NCBI GenBank assembly: GCA_964603725.1
Contig: CAZRWW010000015.1
Span: forward strand, 1 to 64,000
DNA length: 64,000 nucleotides
From: CAZDKK01 sp964603725
Lineage (GTDB): Bacteria > Eisenbacteria > RBG-16-71-46 > CAIMUX01 > WJJG01
Direction of reading: 5' to 3'
This document shows, in pieces, positions 58,600 to 64,000 of this stretch. The notes beneath the pieces are model-generated. The model had not been told where the DNA came from and did no database searches. It saw only the letters and a list, made by a program, of their open reading frames with translations. The translations under genes and the position numbers were made by a program. Numbering within the stretch: position 1 is the first letter of the stretch; every line of letters starts with the position of its first letter.

Positions 58600-61167
58600 G
58601 TGGACGGGCGCTTCTACAAGGGATTTCCGCGACAGCCGGATCGCTTCTGCATCACCGACGTGGGCAGCACGACCACGAAGGCGCTGCTCTTCCGCCGCGC
58701 CACCGGCTGGCGGTTCGATCGCCGCGAGGCGCCCACCACGGTCGAGCGTCCCCAGGAGGACGTGACGATCGGCGTCACCCGGGCGCTGCGGGCCCTGGAG
58801 AATGCGACCGGGGAATCGCTGCTGGCGCAGGATCGTCCGGCGGTGCCCTATCTGTCGACCTCCTCGGCCGGCGGCGGACTGGCGATGGTCGTCACCGGCC
58901 TGGTGCGCGAGGTGACCAGCCGCAGCGCCGAGCGCGTCGCGCTCGGGGGCGGCGCCATCCTGCTCGACGTGATCGCGCTGGACGATGGGCGCACGCCCTA
59001 CGAGAAGATCGAGGCGCTGGCCCGGTTGCGACCCGACATGGTGCTGCTGGCCGGCGGCTTCGACGGCGACGCGCTCTCGGGTCCGGCGTTCCTGGCCGAG
59101 CTGGTCCGCGAAGCCGGCCTGCGCCCGAAGCTCAGCCCCACAAAGGCGCTGCCGGTCATCTACGCCGGCAATGTCCACGCCCGCGACTTCGTCCGCGCGA
59201 CGCTGGGCGCCGAGTACCTGTTCCATCCCGTTCCGAACATCCGCCCGGCGGCGGATCGCGAGGACCTCGACCCGGCCCGGGCCGCGATCCACGAGATCTT
59301 CATGGATCACGTCATGTCCCAGGCGCCCGGCTACGAGCGGCTGACCGAGTGGGTCGATCGGCCGATCCTGCCCACGCCGGCCGCGTTTGCCCGGATCCTC
59401 GAGCATGCCTCGGCGCGACTGGGCTTGCGGATCCTGGCGGTCGACATCGGCGGCGCGACGACCGACGTCTTCACTGCCGGCGAGGGACGGGTCTGGCGCA
59501 CGGTCAGCGCCAATCTGGGGATGAGCTACAGCATTCTCAACGTGGCCCGCACGGCCGGCATCGACGCCATCGTCGGCGCGCTCGAGGAGCCCCTGAGCGC
59601 GCGCGAGGTCTGGGACCTGATCGGCGAGAAGCTGGTCGCGCCGACGGCGCTGCCCGCCAGCCGGGAGGCGGCGCAGATGGAGCGCGCCGTGGCGGTGGTC
59701 GCCGTGCGGGAAGCGGTCAAGGAGCACCTCGACGTGCTGCGCGGCGTGTCGCTGAGCCGCTCGCACGCGGAGCTGCGCATCAGCCGCGACTTCGTTCAGA
59801 CCGTCGCGCGCAAGTCGCTCCGCCGGGAAGAGCTGGCGTTGCGGGGCTACGATCTCGTGATCGGCAGCGGGGGCATCCTGTCGCATTCGCCGCGCGAGGT
59901 GGCCGCGCGCATCCTGCTGGCGGCGCTGCGGCCGGAGAAATCCGTCGAGCTGGCCGTGGACAGCGCGTTCATGTTCCCGCACCTGGGCGCGCTCTCCGAA
60001 GCGGCGCCCGACCTGGCGGTGCGCCTGCTCGAGGAGGTCGGGCTCGTGCGGCTGGGTCGCGCGGGGGAACTGGCGCGCTCCGCCCGCGCGGTGCCGGGAG
60101 GCGGGCCGCCCGCGCGCGACGACGCGCGCGACGACGCGCGGGCGGCGGCCGCGGCGGGTGGCGATCGGGTTCGCCGCGGCGCCCTCGAGCTGGCCCGCGA
60201 GCTGGCGGCACCGGGCGAGGTCTTCGTCCGCGTGGGCGAGCGGGTCGGCTCCGAAACGCTTGTCGCGCGCAGCAGCCGCGAGTTCCTGCGGCCTTTCTTC
60301 CTCGATGTGGCCGGCGCGCTGCGGGTCGCGCCGCACGAGGCGGCCGCCTGCCTGCTCAAGCGCGTCGGCGACGAGCTGGCCGAGGGCGAGGTCATCGCCC
60401 GCCACAGGGCCGGGCCGCTGCGCACGCGCTCGTACAATGCTCCCGTGGCGGGCCGCATCGAGCGCATCCTGCCCACGGGGGTTCTCGTCGTGCGCGAACG
60501 GCCCGAGGAGGCGCGCCAGCTCGTGGCGGTGCACGTGGCCCGCCACCTCATGGTGCACGCTGAGCAGATTCGCCCGCATCTGCGCGTGGCGGCCGGCCAG
60601 CCGGTGGAGCGCGGGCAGTGGCTGGCGGCCATCCTGCGCAGCGGCGAGCTGCGCCCCTGCCCGTCGCCGGTGCGCGGGCGCATTCGGCAGATCGATCTGG
60701 GCCACGGCATCGTCACGATCGAGCCCCTGCGCGAGGAGCTGGAAGTGCGGGCCTGGCTGCCCGGACGCGTGATCGCCGTGACTTCGCGCGGATGCCGCGT
60801 GACGGCCGGGGCGACCGCCATCGACGGCACGTGGGGGCGTGGCGGCGAGGCGGCCGGATTGTTGGCGCTGGGCGAGGCCTCGCCCGGAGCGGTCGTGGTG
60901 CGCGATCGCCTGACGGCGGATGAGATCAGTCGCCTGGCGGCGGCCGGCGCGGCCGGGGTGATCGCGGGCAGCGTGCATCTGGCGGACGTGATCGATCGGG
61001 AGCTGCCCTGCACGCTGGTGGTCACGGAGGGCTTTGGCGAGGTGGCGATGGCGGCGGAGATCCGCGCCAGCCTCACGGCGCACGAAGGGCGCCTGACGCT
61101 CGTGGACGGCACCACGGTTCTGCGCGTGGGCGTGCGGCGGCCGCGCGTGATTCTGGCAGAGGAGTGA
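58600..61167 (+). CDS. MutL/GlmL-like ASKHA ATPase (glutamate mutase L family)
   Basis: The 855-residue protein has two ASKHA-type phosphate loops: ITDVGSTTTKALLFRRA near the start and VDIGGATTDVFTAG near residue 287, with MVLLAGGFDGDALSG between them and YDLVIGSGGILSHSP later. This matches the glutamate mutase L (MutL/GlmL) family, thought to reactivate or repair a cobalamin-dependent mutase. The last 280 residues add a barrel-sandwich-like region (ARHRAGPLRTRSYNAPVAG, GELRPCPSPVRGRIRQIDLG). No mutase subunit is in the window. The start GTG 58600 has a weak ribosome site, so the first residues are uncertain. Confidence 0.8.
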   Translation: MDGRFYKGFPRQPDRFCITDVGSTTTKALLFRRATGWRFDRREAPTTVERPQEDVTIGVTRALRALENATGESLLAQDRPAVPYLSTSSAGGGLAMVVTGLVREVTSRSAERVALGGGAILLDVIALDDGRTPYEKIEALARLRPDMVLLAGGFDGDALSGPAFLAELVREAGLRPKLSPTKALPVIYAGNVHARDFVRATLGAEYLFHPVPNIRPAADREDLDPARAAIHEIFMDHVMSQAPGYERLTEWVDRPILPTPAAFARILEHASARLGLRILAVDIGGATTDVFTAGEGRVWRTVSANLGMSYSILNVARTAGIDAIVGALEEPLSAREVWDLIGEKLVAPTALPASREAAQMERAVAVVAVREAVKEHLDVLRGVSLSRSHAELRISRDFVQTVARKSLRREELALRGYDLVIGSGGILSHSPREVAARILLAALRPEKSVELAVDSAFMFPHLGALSEAAPDLAVRLLEEVGLVRLGRAGELARSARAVPGGGPPARDDARDDARAAAAAGGDRVRRGALELARELAAPGEVFVRVGERVGSETLVARSSREFLRPFFLDVAGALRVAPHEAAACLLKRVGDELAEGEVIARHRAGPLRTRSYNAPVAGRIERILPTGVLVVRERPEEARQLVAVHVARHLMVHAEQIRPHLRVAAGQPVERGQWLAAILRSGELRPCPSPVRGRIRQIDLGHGIVTIEPLREELEVRAWLPGRVIAVTSRGCRVTAGATAIDGTWGRGGEAAGLLALGEASPGAVVVRDRLTADEISRLAAAGAAGVIAGSVHLADVIDRELPCTLVVTEGFGEVAMAAEIRASLTAHEGRLTLVDGTTVLRVGVRRPRVILAEE

Positions 61168-61171
61168 GCGC

Positions 61172-62428
61172 GTGCCGGCGGAGCATCCCATCCGCATCGA
61201 TCCGACCATGGCGCGCCGCCTGGCGATCGTCCGTCAGGGGCTCGCGGGTCCGCCCCGCGATCCGGCGGCGGTCGACGCGAGCGCCGTGCTGGCGCTCGCG
61301 CGCGACCTGGGGTGCTTGCAGATCGATCCCATCAGCGTCGTCGCCCCTTCGCACCGGCTGGTGCTCTGGAGTTGCCTCGGGCGCTTCGATGCCGCGCTCA
61401 TCGAGGACCTGCGCTGGCGCGAGCGCAGCCTGTTCGACTACTGGGCCCACGAGGCCTCGATCGTGTTGGTGGACGACTACCCGATCCACCGCTGGTGGAT
61501 GCGCCGGCGAGGCACCCCGGCGTGGCCATGGCGGCCGTCATACCAGCAGTGGCTGGACGCGAACCAACCGCTGCGGCGGCGAGTCCTCAGGGAGCTCCGC
61601 CGTCACGGGCCCCTCACGGCCCGCGACCTGTCCGCCGAATCGCCGCCCCAAGATCGCCGGTCGGGGTGGGGATCCGGACACGCCGCGCAGTGGATGCTCT
61701 ACGACCTGTGGCACAAGGGGCTGGTGTTGGTGGCCGGTCGCGCGGGCGGCGGTCGCACGTGGGACCTGGCCGAGCGCGTGTTGCCCGTCTGGACGCCGCG
61801 CGAGCGGCTGAGCGGTCGCGAGGTCGCGCGACGCTCGGCCGAGCGGGCGCTGCGCGCGCTGGGCGTGGCCCGGCCCGAGCACGTCCGCGAGCACTTCACG
61901 CGCCGGCGCCATCCGGAGCTCGAGAGAACGCTGGCCGACCTTTGCGCGGAAGGGCGCATCCTACCCGTGGAGATCCGCGAGGGGCAGCGGGCCTGGCCGG
62001 GAAGCTGGTGCGTGCACCGGGACGATCTGGCGCTCCTCGACCGGCTCGCGGCCGGGCGCTGGGAGCCGCGCACGACGCTCCTGTCGCCCTTCGACAACCT
62101 GGTGTGCGATCGCAAGCGCGGGCGCCAGCTCTTCGGCTTCGACTTCGCCGTCGAGATCTACAAGCCGGCCGCGCAGCGCCGGTTCGGATACTACGCGCTG
62201 CCGATCCTGCACGGGGATCGCCTGATCGGGCGCGCCGATCTGGCGGTCGACCGCGGGAGCGGGCGTCTCGAGGTCAAGGCGATCCAGGCCGAGTGCGACG
62301 CGCCCGGCACGCGCGCGGCCGCGCGGGCGATCGCGGGCGCCATTCGCGACCTGGCCGCCTTCGCCGGCGCGCGGGACGTCGCCTACGGACCCCGGATGCC
62401 CGCCGTGTGGAAGGCGCACCTGCGCTGA
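61172..62428 (+). CDS. YcaQ/AlkX-type DNA glycosylase (winged-helix, HTH_42 family)
   Basis: The 418-residue protein is of the AlkZ/AlkX family, made of three winged-helix-like repeats. The early segment LGCLQIDPISVVAPSHRLVLW carries a Gln-x-Asp motif (QID) as in the AlkX (YcaQ) branch, rather than the Gln-x-Gln of AlkZ. FDYWAHEASIVLVDDYPIHR and LLSPFDNLVCDRKRGRQLFGFD are further family landmarks. YcaQ-like enzymes unhook DNA interstrand crosslinks and remove alkylated bases. GTG 61172 has GAGGAG seven bases upstream, inside the end of the previous gene. The gap to the MutL-like gene is four bases. Confidence 0.88.
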   Translation: MPAEHPIRIDPTMARRLAIVRQGLAGPPRDPAAVDASAVLALARDLGCLQIDPISVVAPSHRLVLWSCLGRFDAALIEDLRWRERSLFDYWAHEASIVLVDDYPIHRWWMRRRGTPAWPWRPSYQQWLDANQPLRRRVLRELRRHGPLTARDLSAESPPQDRRSGWGSGHAAQWMLYDLWHKGLVLVAGRAGGGRTWDLAERVLPVWTPRERLSGREVARRSAERALRALGVARPEHVREHFTRRRHPELERTLADLCAEGRILPVEIREGQRAWPGSWCVHRDDLALLDRLAAGRWEPRTTLLSPFDNLVCDRKRGRQLFGFDFAVEIYKPAAQRRFGYYALPILHGDRLIGRADLAVDRGSGRLEVKAIQAECDAPGTRAAARAIAGAIRDLAAFAGARDVAYGPRMPAVWKAHLR

Positions 62429-62553
62429 GCTCGGACGCCTGCGCCGAGGCGGGATCGCGGTCGCGGTGGTGCGCTGGCCCGTGGACACGATCGCACGCGC
62501 GGGCACCGGCGCAGGCCGCGGCAACTGGCGGAACCGCGCTCGTGGCCGGGACG

Positions 62554-62591
62554 GAAAAACGGCGCGGGACCCGCAGGGGGGCCCCGCGCCG
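62554..62591 (-). terminator. Intrinsic terminator for the 94-residue minus-strand gene
   Basis: On the minus strand a perfect 9-bp stem (cggcgcggg with cccgcgccg) is followed by a run of five T (bases 62555-62559 are a on the plus strand). It lies about 120 bases after the stop at 62708. Confidence 0.75.
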
Positions 62592-62707
62592 GCGGAAGGT
62601 CGGGTGGCACGCACCGTTACCGGCCAGGGTCCGTCGAGCACGGCGCCCTTCGCCGTGCCACAACGCAGCGCCGTGCCACCCGCACACCGTGAGCTGTCGG
62701 CCTGCGA

Positions 62708-62992
62708 TCAGAAGTTGACCTTGTAACCGTTCTCCAGGGCGATGGTCCGCAGCACGTGGACCGCCTCCGCGACGTTGTGCGAGACGCGCGCCAGCTTGCG
62801 CGGCGCGCGCGAGATCAGCGAGATGACCGGCGCCGCGCCGGCCGTGAGACCCTCCAGGGGAACCCGCACGAGGTCGCCCGTGTCGGTGAAGATGTAGCAC
62901 CCGGGCCGTTGGATCTGATCCCAGGTGCACTCCTCGAGCCCGCCCGTCCATCCGAATCCGCGCGGCGGCTGCGAGCGCTCAGGCGGCGTCAC
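62708..62992 (-). CDS. Small protein of unknown function (94 aa)
   Basis: I do not recognise it. The protein is soluble with no signal peptide: an early Pro-Arg-rich part (TPPERSQPPRGFGWTGG), then EECTWDQIQRPGCYIFTD, VRVPLEGLTAGAAPVISLI and a basic, helix-like tail (RKLARVSHNVAEAVHVLRTI). GTG 62992 has GAGGAG six bases upstream and a strong terminator follows, which supports a real gene. It lies 86 bases after the stop of the cysteine-rich secreted protein on the same strand. Confidence 0.65.
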   Translation of the reverse strand: MTPPERSQPPRGFGWTGGLEECTWDQIQRPGCYIFTDTGDLVRVPLEGLTAGAAPVISLISRAPRKLARVSHNVAEAVHVLRTIALENGYKVNF

Positions 62993-63078
62993 CGTACACT
63001 CCTCATCTGCGCCCGGGGGGCCGCCGCAGAGATCCGCGGCTGCCGGAGGGGATGGCGGCGGCTCCCGCGGGCCCTCAT

Positions 63079-64000
63079 CTAGCGATAAAGCGACTTGATC
63101 CTGCCCCAGGTGGCCTCCTGAACAGGCGTTCCAAAGCAGGGGTTGTCGGGAATGGCGCAGGTGCGGCGCGGATGCCAGATGCGTCCCGGCACGAACGGCT
63201 GTTCCGGGGGCATGCCGTTGAGCACCTTGCATTCGGCCTCCCAGACCATCCGGCAAACCGTGTTGATGCAGCACGCGCCCAGGGCGTCGCAATGCGCATC
63301 GTCGCACGTCGAGTAGCTCTCGTGCCATGTGCCGCCCAGGGCGCTGCACTGCGCCGAGCTCAGGATCTGGCAGCTCTCGTCGGGCAGGCAACAGACGCGC
63401 TCGGCCTGCACCACGCACGGGTTGGGATTGCAGGGCACGCCCTCGCCCTGCCAGATGCCCTGGCCGTGGATCGGGTGAGGCTTGGTCAGGCACACGGCCT
63501 CCGAGTAGACATCGCAGCGAATCACCGCCGTGCCCCAGCAGCAGGCGCCCAGGGGGATGCACGGATTGACCGGCGCGCAGAGGGTCTCGCTGGGTTTCCA
63601 GATGCCGCCGGCGGCGGCGCAGTCGGCCTCGGTCTTGATCGTGCAGGCATAGGTGGTCGGGTTGCAGCAGACGCGCTCGGGAGCCGTGTAGACCGGATGC
63701 ACGGCCACGCCGTTGGCGTTGATGCCCAGGCCCCCGCGATTGGCGGTTGTCACGGGATAGAGCTGCGGGGGGTTCTGCATGTTGCTGAACTCGCAACTGC
63801 CCGTGGCCGGCTCGACGCCGATCTGGATGATCGTGGAGCCCTGGCCGGGACCGTAGGCGTATCCCGCGAAGCAGTAGAGCGGAACATAGTTGCCCGACCA
63901 GGATCCCGTCGTTCCCACGCCGACGATCGCCGTGCCCTGATTGGGTCCGGGCCACCCCGACGTCGGCAGCTCGAGCCCGCCCGCGCTCGGGTAACAGGGG
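63079..64000 (-). CDS. Cysteine-rich secreted protein with C-terminal TWGxxKSLYR tail, N-terminus cut by window edge
   Basis: About 306 residues are visible and the frame is open to the window edge, so the start is missing. A Gly-Thr-rich part (AIVGVGTTGSWSGNYVPLY) is followed by four related modules of about 40 residues, each with a double Cys, a spaced Cys or Cys-x-x-Cys, a GG-x-W-like turn and a final Pro-Cys (for example ERVCCNPTTYACTIKTEADC, then GACCWGTAVIRCDVYSEAVC). Such modules occur in secreted proteins of the FCB and PVC groups. The end ATWGRIKSLYR resembles that of the secreted protein at 52487. The substrate and role are unknown. The 94-residue gene is 86 bases downstream. Confidence 0.75.
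   Translation of the reverse strand, partial: PCYPSAGGLELPTSGWPGPNQGTAIVGVGTTGSWSGNYVPLYCFAGYAYGPGQGSTIIQIGVEPATGSCEFSNMQNPPQLYPVTTANRGGLGINANGVAVHPVYTAPERVCCNPTTYACTIKTEADCAAAGGIWKPSETLCAPVNPCIPLGACCWGTAVIRCDVYSEAVCLTKPHPIHGQGIWQGEGVPCNPNPCVVQAERVCCLPDESCQILSSAQCSALGGTWHESYSTCDDAHCDALGACCINTVCRMVWEAECKVLNGMPPEQPFVPGRIWHPRRTCAIPDNPCFGTPVQEATWGRIKSLYR

Noticed and set aside
57937..61209. Minus-strand open frame of 1090 codons
   Set aside because: It lies antisense to amrS, YjbQ and the MutL-like gene, all with recognisable domains. Its Arg/Ala/Gly/Asp/His-rich composition is typical of GC-rich antisense frames.
1..64000. tRNA, rRNA or CRISPR array
   Set aside because: I looked for T-loop-like sequences, repeat-spacer patterns and conserved rRNA stretches on both strands and found none. 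Short tandem repeats here have no unique spacers.
1..64000. Insertion sequences or phage
   Set aside because: No transposase, integrase or terminal inverted repeat pattern was found. The tail-fibre-like protein at 47046 has a signal peptide and no phage neighbours.

Overview
This is a GC-rich (roughly two thirds G+C by eye), densely coding bacterial chromosome segment. It has about 50 protein genes and no rRNA, tRNA, CRISPR array or insertion sequence that I could recognise. Several traits suggest an uncultured FCB-type lineage such as Candidatus Eisenbacteria or a relative: many secreted proteins ending in a FlgD-like/type-A sorting beta domain, two proteins ending in a Thr-Trp-Gly...Lys-Ser-Leu-Tyr/Phe tail, in-frame UGA codons read as selenocysteine, a tungsten-type aldehyde oxidoreductase and system II cytochrome c maturation. 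The lineage is an inference; no marker gene proves it.

Layout. 1-5.2 kb (minus strand): cytochrome c maturation (CcsA/ResC, cut by the left edge, and ResB) with two membrane or exported thioredoxin-like proteins and a small unknown. 5.2-15.3 kb: a degenerate class III cyclase-like protein, a DinB-like protein, an enoyl-CoA hydratase, a SIMPL-domain protein, a split biotin-dependent carboxyltransferase (separate biotin carrier), a serine-hydrolase lipoprotein, a GT-C-like membrane protein and OsmC. 15.3-18 kb (minus): DUF4956 protein, VTC-type polyphosphate polymerase and an HlyD-like adaptor, in operon-like spacing. 18-26.8 kb: small envelope proteins, endonuclease IV, a CoA-type Nudix hydrolase, an RRM protein with a long leader, a GNAT acetyltransferase, an S4 protein and a winged-helix-like protein.

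27-35.1 kb is the most notable part. Three related genes (27082-29118, 29416-31458, 33909-35093) encode exported Omp28-like thioredoxin-fold proteins. In each, the first active-site Cys codon is TGA, giving Sec-x-x-Cys, and each TGA is followed at exactly the same distance by the same hairpin with a G in its apical loop, as expected of a bacterial SECIS element. An aldehyde:ferredoxin oxidoreductase gene lies between the second and third. No selA, selB, selC or selD is in the window.

35.2-38.6 kb: a succinate:quinone oxidoreductase operon (sdhC, sdhD, sdhA, sdhB) with a good sigma70-type promoter. 38.8-53.2 kb: a secreted beta-propeller; an ECF-like sigma factor overlapping a Ser/Thr kinase; an exported TPR-CHAT caspase-like protein; then an apparent operon of a very large secreted repeat protein, a C10 (streptopain-like) protease and a small FlgD-tailed protein; then a further secreted protein. 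53.4-55.3 kb: an OPT-family transporter (minus). 56.5-62.4 kb: HD phosphohydrolase, AmmeMemoRadiSam radical SAM enzyme, YjbQ, a MutL-like ASKHA ATPase and an AlkX/YcaQ-type glycosylase. The right end carries, on the minus strand, a 94-residue unknown and the 3' part of a cysteine-rich secreted protein cut by the window edge.
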